Assembly (NCBI RefSeq): GCF_044335535.1
Contig: NZ_JBIQVZ010000005.1
Span: 186,001-250,000 of the forward strand
From: Mariniflexile sp044335535
GTDB lineage: Bacteria; Bacteroidota; Bacteroidia; Flavobacteriales; Flavobacteriaceae
Reading direction: 5' to 3'
DNA length: 64,000 nt
Positions within the stretch are counted from its first letter, which is position 1; each line of letters begins with the position of its first letter. Both the position numbers and the translations under genes were made by a program. The notes beneath the pieces were generated by a model, which was given only the letters and a program-made list of their open reading frames with translations, was not told the origin of the DNA and made no database searches. Below are positions 43,028 to 51,225 of the stretch, in pieces.

Positions 43028-43062
43028 ATGAATAAAATTAGCAATGAACAACTTTATAAACC

Positions 43063-43248
43063 ATGGGAAAAAGTCTTTTTATTGTTATATTATCAGCACT
43101 TTGCTTTGGTAATGGTTTTTCACAATATGCCGGAAAGCAATGGATTGATTTAAGTTATGCTAACGATGATCATATCTGCCATATGCTTGATATAAAAAAA
43201 CGCCTCCATTTTTTGAGGCGTTTTTTTGTCTACTTATTTTCTAATTAA
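43063..43248 (+). pseudogene. Truncated secreted alpha/beta hydrolase (N-terminal remnant)
   Basis: The frame begins with a good signal peptide (MGKSLFIVILSALCFGNGFSQ) followed by WIDLSYANDD and HMLDI, which resemble the start of exported esterase/alpha-beta hydrolases in flavobacteria. At about residue 44 it runs straight into a terminator hairpin, whose translation makes up the last 17 residues. The rest of the enzyme, including any catalytic Ser, is missing. A deletion that joined the 5' end to a terminator is the simplest reading. The short signal-peptide product could still be made. Family assignment rests on about 20 residues. Confidence 0.55.
43194..43227. terminator. Bidirectional terminator inside the remnant frame
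   Basis: AAAAAACGCCTC and GAGGCGTTTTTT pair with a short T-rich loop; A-run on one side and T-run on the other suit both strands, including the spondin gene that converges on it. Confidence 0.85.
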
Positions 43249-43286
43249 TACGATACGTATAGAGAAGTATTAGTCATCCTCAAAAG

Positions 43287-44627
43287 CTATTCTAAAGTTA
43301 CTTTTAATATATCTTTTATAGGAGGTAGGGTGTTAAATTCATTTGGGTTGGTAACTTCGCTGATGGGTTCCATATTTTCTATAGGAGTACCACCTTGAGC
43401 AGCTTGTGTTTCTCCAGCACCAGGATATTCATTAACAGCGGTGCCATTATCAAATAACCCTATGGTAGAAGAAATATCACCTACACGTAAGGCATTAATA
43501 AAGTTGCCTTTGGTGGCAAAAAACCAGTCGTTCGATAAACCATACATGGTCACAATGGCAATTTTACTGCCTCCTGTAATTTGTAATTCTTGTGATACTT
43601 TGCTACCTGCATTACCGTTGATGCTAGGTAATAACACTGTGCTTACAGGGTCGGCCAAAATATAAACATCTTTTACGTTTGGTTTTTGCCTTAGGTTTTC
43701 GGCCAGGATTTCAGCGTTACCAAATTGCGCTATGTCTTTTAAACCTTCGCCCATATCGTAGGAGCCTACTTCGTATATAGGGTTCATATTGCCCTCATAG
43801 GTAACAACAAGAACAGGTGATAGAGGTGTGAAAATTCCGGTTTTGCTAGTTAAGTACTCGTGCATTATAGCAATATTTCCTGTTTCAGCAATGTGGGTTA
43901 AACCTTCAGTGGTAACATCTTGAAAAATAGGTTCAGGCATTAATAGGTTGCCACCCGGAGCATACGAAATTGCCCAAACCCCAGGACTAAATGGCGTGGT
44001 GTTACTGGTTTGGTCTGAAGTATTCATAATGGTTATGGTAAACATAGAGTTCCCATCGTAGTTAAGTGATAATTTCATCATTTCTGAAGCCATAGGGTAG
44101 GTGTTCGAGTATGCGTCCATGCCGTTAATCTCACTAATGTTTTTTATAGGATCTTCTAAAACACCAGGATGTTCCACATCCATACCTGGAGCCTGATTTA
44201 CTCTTGTGCCATTGTCCCATAGTTTTATTTGTGATGATACATCACCGGTAATAGGTGTACCATCGTTATCATATAGTGCAATACCAGGGTTTTCAGGAGC
44301 GAAAAAAAGGTCGTTACTCCATCCATACATAGTCGCAAAGCTTAAATATTGTCCCTTTCCCGCATAAAAACTAAACGATATTTCTTGACCGGGAAAAATA
44401 ACAGGAGGCGTACCATCGCCCATAAATGCTCCGGATTGTACCAAGGGTTGTGCTTGTAATACGTTTTCAACCGTTATGGTTTGGTTGTGAATGGCTTTAG
44501 ACTTATCAATTTTAGAGATGCCCAGATTAAACGCATCGGCATTTTCCATAGGTTCTTTGTCACAGGCACTAAAAACGGTAATAACCAGTGCCAGCATAGT
44601 AATGTTTTTTAAAATAGAGTGTCTCAT
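43287..44627 (-). CDS. Lipoprotein with two spondin-like domains
   Basis: A 446-residue lipoprotein: the signal ends in VFSACDKE, Cys22 being the lipidated residue. Two repeats of a spondin N-terminal-like domain follow, about residues 40-225 and 240-430. Each has the pattern ISFSFYAGKGQYLSFATMYG or its equivalent (SKIAIVTMYGLSN), then SNDxFFA, and later LWDNGTRVNQ / LFDNGTAVNEYPG. These domains are beta-sandwiches that may bind Ca2+ or matrix partners. The signal sequence places it on the cell surface or in the periplasm. It is divergent from a two-component system that might control it. Confidence 0.88.
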   Translation of the reverse strand: MRHSILKNITMLALVITVFSACDKEPMENADAFNLGISKIDKSKAIHNQTITVENVLQAQPLVQSGAFMGDGTPPVIFPGQEISFSFYAGKGQYLSFATMYGWSNDLFFAPENPGIALYDNDGTPITGDVSSQIKLWDNGTRVNQAPGMDVEHPGVLEDPIKNISEINGMDAYSNTYPMASEMMKLSLNYDGNSMFTITIMNTSDQTSNTTPFSPGVWAISYAPGGNLLMPEPIFQDVTTEGLTHIAETGNIAIMHEYLTSKTGIFTPLSPVLVVTYEGNMNPIYEVGSYDMGEGLKDIAQFGNAEILAENLRQKPNVKDVYILADPVSTVLLPSINGNAGSKVSQELQITGGSKIAIVTMYGLSNDWFFATKGNFINALRVGDISSTIGLFDNGTAVNEYPGAGETQAAQGGTPIENMEPISEVTNPNEFNTLPPIKDILKVTLE

Positions 44628-44749
44628 AGTTTATTTGTTTTTTATTCAATACAAATGAAGCCATAAGATGTCACAGAAAAGTTCTAGAATTATAACAAAA
44701 GTATCACAATGGTAAATAAACCAAATTAATTTGCCAAATTTGTGAAACT

Positions 44750-45460
44750 ATGGGACACAATGCGGTACTTATAATAGAAGATGATATTCATATTGTTGAA
44801 TTACTAACCATTCACCTTAAGGATTTGGGATGCAGTATAGATGTGGCAACCGAAGGAAAAAAGGGGTTGGACTTAGCTTTTAATGGGCAATACGATTTAA
44901 TTATTCTAGATTTAATGTTACCCGGCTTAAGCGGTATCGAAATTTGTCGAAGAATAAGGAAAAACAATATTTATACACCGATCTTAATGCTTACTGCGAA
45001 ATCGGAAGAGATTGATAAGGTGATAGGTCTAGAAACCGGAGCAGATGATTATCTTACCAAGCCCTTTAGCATTCGGGAATTAATAGCGCGGGTTAAAGTT
45101 ATTTTCCGCCGTAAGGAGAACAATTCGTATTTAAATGATACGTTTTCTGCTTCATCCGTTATCTGTTTCTCAGATTTACAAGTCGATATCGACAAGCGTA
45201 AAGTCATGATAGGAGAGTCGAGAATAGAACTGTCTCCCATGGAATTTGATTTGTTGGTGCTGCTCATTTCAAATCCCGGTAAAAGTTTTAGCCGAAAACG
45301 CTTGTTGAAATTGGTTTGGGGTTACGATTTTGAAGGTTATGAACATACAGTTAATAGCCATATCAACAGGCTCCGGGGAAAGATTGAAAAAGATGTATCT
45401 AACCCTCAATATATTTTAACCACTTGGGGTGTGGGCTATAGGTTTAATGAAGAATTATAA
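44750..45460 (+). CDS. OmpR/PhoB-type response regulator
   Basis: A 236-residue regulator: receiver domain (1-120) with the acidic pair in IIEDDIHI, phospho-acceptor Asp in YDLIILDLMLPGLSG and switch Lys in YLTKPFS, then a winged-helix effector domain (about 135-234; ELSPMEFDLLVLLISNPGKSF, HTVNSHINRLRGKIE). It is 3 nt upstream of its sensor kinase. The intergenic region with the divergent spondin lipoprotein gene is 122 nt and could hold its binding site, though no direct repeat was recognised. Confidence 0.94.
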   Translation: MGHNAVLIIEDDIHIVELLTIHLKDLGCSIDVATEGKKGLDLAFNGQYDLIILDLMLPGLSGIEICRRIRKNNIYTPILMLTAKSEEIDKVIGLETGADDYLTKPFSIRELIARVKVIFRRKENNSYLNDTFSASSVICFSDLQVDIDKRKVMIGESRIELSPMEFDLLVLLISNPGKSFSRKRLLKLVWGYDFEGYEHTVNSHINRLRGKIEKDVSNPQYILTTWGVGYRFNEEL

Positions 45461-45463
45461 ATT

Positions 45464-46945
45464 ATGCAATCATATAAAATAAAAGGTAATTTACTTTTTT
45501 GGAAAATTACAGGAGTTTTTACTGTATTACTTATTGTGTTAGGAATTGTCTTCGTGATTATTGCTTCACATTTCTCCAAAACCTATTATACTGATGCTAA
45601 TCAGAAGTTATATGGTGATATTGCGGGGCATTTGGCAACGGTTACACAGCCGTTTAAAAATGGAAAACCAGATAAGGCTGTTACTCATGATATTATTCAT
45701 TCGACCATGGTGGCCAACCCCAGTGTCGAGGTGTATTTGTTAAATCCCGAAGGGGTGATTGTAGACTACGTTGTACCGGATACAACGGTTCATATGAATA
45801 AAGTAGATATGGATAAGGTTCATGCTTGGTTGAATGGAGAAGGGAAACGCCCTCTGGGAGATAATCCTAAACAGCCCGACGAACTTAGTATATTTTCTGT
45901 AGCACCTGTTTATGAAAATGGAACATTAAGTGGTTATGTTTATGCGGTACTTGCGAGTACCAAGCAAAAGGAAATTTTAAAGTCATTAAATGGTCAATTT
46001 TATTTAAGATTGGGGAGTTATAGTTTCTTTATGGCTTTAGTAGTGGCATTCATTGTTGGTGTGGCTATATTCTATTTAATGACCAATAGCATAAGTAAAG
46101 TTACGGCTACCGTAAAACGATTTAAAGAAGGGGATTACTCGGCTAGAATAGAGGAACATGACAGAGGTGATTTGGGTATGCTTAGTACAACGTTTAACGA
46201 AATGGCCGATGTTATTGTTGATAATTTTGATAAGATTACTGCAACCGATAAATACCGACAGGAATTAATTGCTAATATTTCACACGATTTAAGAACACCG
46301 CTTTCCATTATTCAAGGTTATATTGAAACTCTAATGATTAAAATGGATAATCTTTCGGAAGCTGACAGGGAGAAGTATTTGGATATTATGCATGATAAGA
46401 CAAAGAAACTCTCAGTTTTAGTCGATCAATTATTCCAATACGCTAAATTGGAGGCGAATCTAGTAAAACCGGAGAAAGAACCTTTTCTGTTGAACGAGTT
46501 AGTGTCTGATATATTGATGGCATACAAATTTAAGGCAGAGGAAAAGTCTATTACATTACAACTTGAAGCACCTCAAAAATTACCAACCGTTTTTGCGGAT
46601 ATAGCGCTAACAGAACGTGTATTTCAAAATTTATTAGATAATGCTATGAAGTTTACGCCTGAAGGAGGAAGTATTGTCATTAAGCTCAAAGAATCTAAAT
46701 CTCATGTAAAAGTTGAAATTGTAGATACCGGTATAGGCATAGCGGCAGAAGAGATAACACATATTTTTGAACGCCATAAACAATTGGGTAAAGACAGAAT
46801 CGCTAAGAAGGGTATGGGAATAGGTTTGGCTATTGTGAAGAAGATTTTAGAATTGCATCAAACCAATATAGATGTGTCGAGCAAGGTTGGTGAGGGTTCT
46901 GTATTTTGGTTTGATTTGCCAATTGGGCAAATGGTTGAAGCTTAA
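45464..46945 (+). CDS. HAMP-containing sensor histidine kinase
   Basis: A 493-residue membrane kinase: first membrane helix about 13-35 (ITGVFTVLLIVLGIVFVIIA), an extracytoplasmic sensor of about 145 residues, second helix about 188-206 (FFMALVVAFIVGVAIFYLM), HAMP, H-box ANISHDLRTPLSIIQGY, and ATPase with NLLDNAMKFTPEGG, DTGIGI and GMGIGLAIVKKI. All catalytic boxes are intact. It partners the OmpR-type regulator 3 nt upstream. The stimulus is unknown. A bidirectional terminator shared with groEL follows. Confidence 0.94.
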   Translation: MQSYKIKGNLLFWKITGVFTVLLIVLGIVFVIIASHFSKTYYTDANQKLYGDIAGHLATVTQPFKNGKPDKAVTHDIIHSTMVANPSVEVYLLNPEGVIVDYVVPDTTVHMNKVDMDKVHAWLNGEGKRPLGDNPKQPDELSIFSVAPVYENGTLSGYVYAVLASTKQKEILKSLNGQFYLRLGSYSFFMALVVAFIVGVAIFYLMTNSISKVTATVKRFKEGDYSARIEEHDRGDLGMLSTTFNEMADVIVDNFDKITATDKYRQELIANISHDLRTPLSIIQGYIETLMIKMDNLSEADREKYLDIMHDKTKKLSVLVDQLFQYAKLEANLVKPEKEPFLLNELVSDILMAYKFKAEEKSITLQLEAPQKLPTVFADIALTERVFQNLLDNAMKFTPEGGSIVIKLKESKSHVKVEIVDTGIGIAAEEITHIFERHKQLGKDRIAKKGMGIGLAIVKKILELHQTNIDVSSKVGEGSVFWFDLPIGQMVEA

Positions 46946-46950
46946 AAAGA

Positions 46951-46985
46951 AAAAACGCTTCAGTATACAATTGAAGCGTTCTTTC
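46951..46985. terminator. Bidirectional terminator between the kinase and groEL
   Basis: AACGCTTCA and TGAAGCGTT pair perfectly around a 9-nt loop. The T-run on the plus side is weak, and the A-run at the left serves groEL on the minus strand. Confidence 0.75.
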
Positions 46986-47019
46986 ATGATTTTATTATTT
47001 TCGTGCCGAGGTTTCCCGA

Positions 47020-48651
47020 CTACATCATGCCTGGCATACCGCCACCCATACCTCCTGGCATCGCTGGAGCATCTTCTTTAATATCAATTAAAGCGCATTC
47101 GGTAGTTAAAATCATTCCAGCAACCGATGCCGCATTTTCTAAGGCAATACGTGTTACTTTTTTAGGATCGATAATACCTGCTTTTAGCATATCTACATAA
47201 GTTTCGGACTTTGCATCGTAACCAAAAGACCCTTTACCTTCCATAACTTTAGAAACTACGACACTACCTTCGCCACCTGCATTTTCAACAATGGTACGTA
47301 AAGGTGCTTCAATGGCACGCGCTACAATTTGGATACCTGTTGTTTCGTCAAGGTTTTCGGTTGTGATTTTTTCTAAAACAGATTTTGCTCTTACTAAAGC
47401 AACACCACCACCAGCAACAATACCTTCTTCAACAGCAGCTCTTGTAGCATGTAATGCATCATCAACACGGTCTTTTTTCTCTTTCATTTCTACTTCAGAA
47501 GCAGCACCAACATAAAGTACGGCAACACCGCCAGCCAATTTAGCTAAACGCTCTTGTAGTTTTTCTTTGTCGTAATCGCTTGTAGTCGTTTCAATTTGTG
47601 CTTTAATTTGGTTTACACGTCCTTTAATAGCATCGGTATCACCAGAACCGTTTACAATAGTAGTATTGTCTTTATCAACAGTAACAGTCTCGGCAGTACC
47701 TAGCATGCTTAAATCGGCATTTTCTAAAGTGAAACCGCGTTCTTCAGAAATAACAGTACCACCTGTTAAGATAGCGATGTCTTCTAACATGGCTTTACGT
47801 CTGTCTCCAAATCCTGGTGCTTTTACTGCTGCAATTTTTAATCCGCCACGTAATTTGTTAACTACTAATGTAGCCAATGCTTGACCATCAACATCTTCGG
47901 CAATAATTAATAACGGACGGCCAGATTGTGCCACGGGTTCTAGTATGGGAAGGATTTCCTGTAAGTTAGAAATCTTTTTGTCGAATAGTAAGATATAAGG
48001 ATTGTCTAAATCTACAATCATTTTGTCGGTATCTGTTACAAAGTAAGGCGATAGATATCCTCTGTCAAACTGCATACCTTCAACAACGTCAACATACGTT
48101 TCCATTCCTTTAGCTTCTTCAACAGTAATAACACCTTCTTTGCCAACTTTATCAAATGCTTTAGCGATTAAATCGCCAATAGTATCGTCATTATTAGCTG
48201 AAATAGAAGCAACTTGCTTAATCATTTCAGAAGAGTTACCCACTTTCTTTGATTGTTTTTCTAAATCTTTAACAATAGCTTCAACAGCTTTATCTATCCC
48301 ACGTTTTAAATCCATTGGGTTAGCACCTGCAGCCACATTTTTTAAGCCTTCTTTTACGATAGCTTGTGCTAAAACGGTCGCAGTCGTAGTACCATCACCG
48401 GCTAAATCGTTGGTTTTAGAAGCGACTTCTTTTACCATTTGTGCGCCCATGTTTTCAAGAGCGTCTTTTAATTCAATTTCTTTAGCTACAGTCACACCAT
48501 CTTTAGTTACTTGAGGTGCTCCGAATGATTTACTAATAATAACGTTACGACCTTTAGGGCCTAAAGTTACTTTTACTGCATTTGCTAATGCATCAACACC
48601 ACGTTTTAAACCGTCGCGTGCTTCAATATCAAATTTTATATCTTTTGCCAT
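47020..48651 (-). CDS. groEL: 60-kDa chaperonin GroEL
   Basis: A 543-residue chaperonin subunit that forms double heptameric rings and folds proteins with GroES and ATP. Signature parts include TLGPKGRNVIISKSFGAPQVTKDGVTVAKEI (about 30-60), AGDGTTTATVLAQ (ATP site, about 85-97), GGLKIAAVKAPGFGDRRKAML (about 267-287), and VEEGIVAGGGVALVRA (about 404-419). The C-terminal tail GGMPGGMGGGMPGMM is the usual flexible Gly-Met tail. It lies 113 nt downstream of groES, a gap that carries an inverted repeat. Confidence 0.97.
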   Translation of the reverse strand: MAKDIKFDIEARDGLKRGVDALANAVKVTLGPKGRNVIISKSFGAPQVTKDGVTVAKEIELKDALENMGAQMVKEVASKTNDLAGDGTTTATVLAQAIVKEGLKNVAAGANPMDLKRGIDKAVEAIVKDLEKQSKKVGNSSEMIKQVASISANNDDTIGDLIAKAFDKVGKEGVITVEEAKGMETYVDVVEGMQFDRGYLSPYFVTDTDKMIVDLDNPYILLFDKKISNLQEILPILEPVAQSGRPLLIIAEDVDGQALATLVVNKLRGGLKIAAVKAPGFGDRRKAMLEDIAILTGGTVISEERGFTLENADLSMLGTAETVTVDKDNTTIVNGSGDTDAIKGRVNQIKAQIETTTSDYDKEKLQERLAKLAGGVAVLYVGAASEVEMKEKKDRVDDALHATRAAVEEGIVAGGGVALVRAKSVLEKITTENLDETTGIQIVARAIEAPLRTIVENAGGEGSVVVSKVMEGKGSFGYDAKSETYVDMLKAGIIDPKKVTRIALENAASVAGMILTTECALIDIKEDAPAMPGGMGGGMPGMM

Positions 48652-48687
48652 AATTTAAAAATTTTAATCTTTCAATATTTTAAAAAC

Positions 48688-48738
48688 CAAATTCCAAAGT
48701 TGGAACCGGTATCTATTTTTGAAAGCTATTGGAATTTG
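48688..48738 (-). promoter_or_regulatory. Inverted repeat between groES and groEL
   Basis: CAAATTCCAA (48688-48697) pairs with TTGGAATTTG (48729-48738), and TTGGAATTTG occurs again at 48752-48761. On the minus strand the stem is followed by a T-rich run. It may lower read-through into groEL or be a processing site; it is not a CIRCE element. Confidence 0.45.
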
Positions 48739-48764
48739 TTTTTTTTGTTTTTTGGAATTTGCAA

Positions 48765-49040
48765 TTAAATAATTGCAAGAATATCGCTTTCACGCATTAT
48801 TAAATAATCTTTACCTTCTAATTTTAGTTCGGTACCAGCATATTTACCATATAAAACAGTATCGCCAATTTTAACGGTAATAGGCTCATCTTTGGTGCCT
48901 TTTCCAGCAGCAATAACGGTTCCTTTTTGTGGTTTTTCTTTAGCGTTATCAGGAATAATGATTCCCGATGCTGTTTTAGTTTCAGCGGGTGCAGGTTCAA
49001 TAAGAACGCGGTCTGCTAATGGTTTAATGTTTAATGCCAT
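48765..49040 (-). CDS. groES: 10-kDa co-chaperonin GroES
   Basis: A 91-residue co-chaperonin forming the lid of the GroEL chamber. IKPLADRVLIEP at the start, the mobile loop (about 16-32; TKTASGIIIPDNAKEKPQ), GTVIAAGKG and GDTVLYGKYAGTEL are standard family segments. It is the first gene of the groES-groEL unit on the minus strand. A -7 promoter element lies about 80 nt upstream, near the secG terminator. No CIRCE repeat was seen. Confidence 0.97.
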   Translation of the reverse strand: MALNIKPLADRVLIEPAPAETKTASGIIIPDNAKEKPQKGTVIAAGKGTKDEPITVKIGDTVLYGKYAGTELKLEGKDYLIMRESDILAII

Positions 49041-49120
49041 CTGTGATATATTTTTAAGTTTAAAAATTAATGTTAACGGGTATGTACTATTCTAAAAGTG
49101 TGCCAATGGCTGCGAACTGA

Positions 49121-49128
49121 CAAACTTA
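49121..49128 (-). promoter_or_regulatory. -7 promoter element for groES-groEL
   Basis: On the minus strand it reads TAAGTTTG, matching TAnnTTTG. The leader would be about 75 nt. A TTG 16 nt upstream is closer than usual. Confidence 0.45.
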
Positions 49129-49135
49129 CAGCAAC

Positions 49136-49170
49136 AAAAAATGCCAACTTGTTTAAAGTTGGCATTTTTT
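49136..49170. terminator. Terminator after secG (bidirectional form)
   Basis: ATGCCAACTT pairs perfectly with AAGTTGGCAT around a 5-nt loop, flanked by A-run and T-run. It ends the secG transcript on the minus strand. Confidence 0.88.
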
Positions 49171-49188
49171 GTTTTATAGTAGTGCAAA

Positions 49189-49527
49189 TTATTCTGCCGG
49201 AGCAGTGTTGTTTGCAGGTTTTGCTGGTGTTGGTAAAGGTTGTGATGTTGTAGCGTCAGGATCCAAAGCTTTGGAATCTGCGTTTTCACCACCTTTGTTA
49301 ATAGCAACGTTAGATAATAAAATTAATATCAATAATAAAGTTGCTAATGTCCATGTACTTTTATCTAAAAAGTCGGTTGTCTTTTTCACACCACCTAATT
49401 GTTGTGTTCCACCACCTCCAAAAGATGATGATAACCCGCCGCCTTTAGGGTTTTGAACCATGATTACTACGATTAGTAAAAATGCTACCACAACTATTAA
49501 TGCTAAAAATATTGTAAACGTACTCAT
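49189..49527 (-). CDS. secG: Preprotein translocase subunit SecG
   Basis: A 112-residue inner-membrane protein with two hydrophobic segments (FTIFLALIVVVAFLLIVVIM, about 3-22; TLATLLLILILLSNVAI, about 55-71). Between them is the hallmark VQNPKGGGLSSSFGGGG. It assists SecYE in protein export. The C-terminal tail, rich in Ala, Asp and Pro, is longer than in Proteobacteria but normal for this phylum. Its start codon overlaps the stop of the upstream gene by one base, giving coupled translation. Confidence 0.93.
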   Translation of the reverse strand: MSTFTIFLALIVVVAFLLIVVIMVQNPKGGGLSSSFGGGGTQQLGGVKKTTDFLDKSTWTLATLLLILILLSNVAINKGGENADSKALDPDATTSQPLPTPAKPANNTAPAE

Positions 49528-50474
49528 TATTTCTTATTGTTTTGTTCTTGTAATTGTTCTACTGCCTTAATTTGGTTTGCAAAGAAACTACTTTTTTCTG
49601 GATATTTCAAACTTAAAATTTTATAAGATTGAATTGCCTTTTGATAGTTTTTTTGTTCAACATAAATTCGAGCCAAAGTCTCGGTCATTAAGGCTTCGGG
49701 TTGTATCATTTGTGCTTCGGCAAGATTTACTTTTGAAGGAGAAAAAGTGGTATGGTTTATTTTTGGGTTTTTGCTGATAAACTCTTCAATGAGCTTAAAC
49801 TTTTTAAGTTTATCTATCTTAGAAGGGGTTTCAGGTTCTTTCGGTTCTTCTTTAATAACATCTTCATGTCTTTCGATAGGTTTCAGGCGTGTTAAATTCA
49901 ACCATTCATTAAAAGAATGTGTTTCTCTTTTATCAAATTCAAGAGGTTTGCCTAGTTTTAATATATTACTGGCAGCGGTTTCAGGAGTTACTATTTCTTT
50001 GGTAGTAGTTTCAATATTTTCAGATTCATCTAAGGTAAAAGCAGTTGATTTTTGCGTTTGTTCCTTTTTTGCTTTAAACAGGGTAGGGTCTAAAACACCA
50101 ATGGTTGCCGTTATTTGTTGCTTTAAGGCATCGTCAATTTTTACACTTTTATTTACTGAAATGTCTTCAATATCAATGTCAATATCTTTTAAATGTGCCG
50201 TATTTTGTTGGATGAATTCTGAAATTTCATTTTGGACGAATACATCTGAAGTTATAAAATCGAATAAAATACTGCGATCTGCCGTATAAGCAGCCGTGGT
50301 TTTAAGTTCTTGATTGTATTTAAAACTGCTTTCGTTTTTTAAACCTTTAAGGTATAAGGCACGTGCCGATTGAAAATAAGGAAATTCATTAATGATGGAT
50401 TTTACAGCTTCGGTTTGTTGATGCGAGATGCTTTGCGGATGCTGAAGTATGTATGTAAAATCGGTGTTGTTCAT
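49527..50474 (-). CDS. Uncharacterised helical protein, TPR-like C-terminus
   Basis: A 315-residue protein without signal peptide or membrane segment. The head (YILQHPQSISHQQTEAVKSIINEFPYFQSARALYLKGL) and the C-terminal AEAQMIQPEALMTETLARIYVEQKNYQKAIQSYKILSLKYPEKSSFF are helical; the latter reads as one or two tetratricopeptide repeats. The middle (about 140-220) is charged and probably disordered. It is always found between lptE and secG in relatives, as I recall, so a role in envelope biogenesis is possible. No activity can be assigned. Confidence 0.75.
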   Translation of the reverse strand: MNNTDFTYILQHPQSISHQQTEAVKSIINEFPYFQSARALYLKGLKNESSFKYNQELKTTAAYTADRSILFDFITSDVFVQNEISEFIQQNTAHLKDIDIDIEDISVNKSVKIDDALKQQITATIGVLDPTLFKAKKEQTQKSTAFTLDESENIETTTKEIVTPETAASNILKLGKPLEFDKRETHSFNEWLNLTRLKPIERHEDVIKEEPKEPETPSKIDKLKKFKLIEEFISKNPKINHTTFSPSKVNLAEAQMIQPEALMTETLARIYVEQKNYQKAIQSYKILSLKYPEKSSFFANQIKAVEQLQEQNNKK

Positions 50475-50593
50475 TTTTTTTTTAAAGAAAGTTACAAAGC
50501 TACAAAGTTTCAGAGATTCAAAGCTTATAGTTTCAAAGCTAGCTCAAAATTTTTAATTTTCACAACACCCAACACCCAACACCCAATACCTAT

Positions 50594-51103
50594 CTACCAT
50601 TTAGCTAATGTAGCATTAAAAATATCTTGAGTAAGGCGTTCAAAAATTTCTTCGTGTGCTGTTGCTTTTGTGGGTCCTGTCAGTTGGGATCTTCCGTCAT
50701 AATCGTAAAAAAATGAAAAGGTTTGTTCTAAATCGTCATCTTCCTTTTTTTTGTTAAAAAATCTTACTTTAACGCTTATTGTTAATCTGTTTTGAGCCGC
50801 TGTATTTTGTGATGTTGCTGTGGTTGGAGAAATGCGGTAATCGGTTATTTCACCTTCATAAACCAAATCACCATTAGATTGTACAAGATTTAAATTGGTT
50901 TGGTTTTGAATTAAATCTTCAAGGGCTAACTTAAAATCGCGTTCTAAACCCGGTTCTACTAAAAGCGCATTGTTTTCAAAACGATTTACTTGATAGGTTT
51001 TTACATTTGCAGGAACCGATGCGCCTGTGAATGAATAAAAACCACAGCCAAAAAGTGACAGGCTAAAAGTTGTAATTAAGAAGTAAAAAAAATAGTTTTT
51101 CAT
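50594..51103 (-). CDS. lptE: LptE-like LPS-assembly lipoprotein
   Basis: A 169-residue lipoprotein: hydrophobic signal ending LSLFGCGFYSFTGAS, with Cys20 lipidated. The compact alpha/beta body, with VKTYQVNRFENNALLVEPGLERDFKLALEDLIQNQT and the later ITDYRISPTTATSQN, fits the LptE/RlpB family of Bacteroidota. It would plug the LptD barrel that places LPS on the outer membrane. It lies 122 nt after the sigma-54 activator gene and upstream of the secG pair, all on one strand. Confidence 0.88.
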   Translation of the reverse strand: MKNYFFYFLITTFSLSLFGCGFYSFTGASVPANVKTYQVNRFENNALLVEPGLERDFKLALEDLIQNQTNLNLVQSNGDLVYEGEITDYRISPTTATSQNTAAQNRLTISVKVRFFNKKKEDDDLEQTFSFFYDYDGRSQLTGPTKATAHEEIFERLTQDIFNATLAKW

Positions 51104-51121
51104 AAATATATAAAAACACCT

Positions 51122-51142
51122 TGACTGCGCTCAGTGTGACAC
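51122..51142. repeat. Dispersed repeat, single arm (minus orientation)
   Basis: TGCGCTCAGTGTGACAC is the complement of the GTGTCACACTGAGC part of the repeat at 4215-4239. It sits between the sigma-54 activator gene and lptE. Confidence 0.55.
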
Positions 51143-51225
51143 ATTTAGTTAATAATTGTATAACGATTTATAGTTAGCATTGTTGCATTTTTAATTGTTT
51201 ACTGGAACTGAATACTACTAATTAT

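Noticed and set aside
48140..48514. 124-codon open frame opposite groEL
   Set aside because: Contained within groEL, which is certain; no independent support.
49747..50289. 180-codon open frame opposite the TPR-like gene
   Set aside because: Antisense to a longer frame in a conserved gene order; its Ser/Leu-rich composition is that of a shadow frame.
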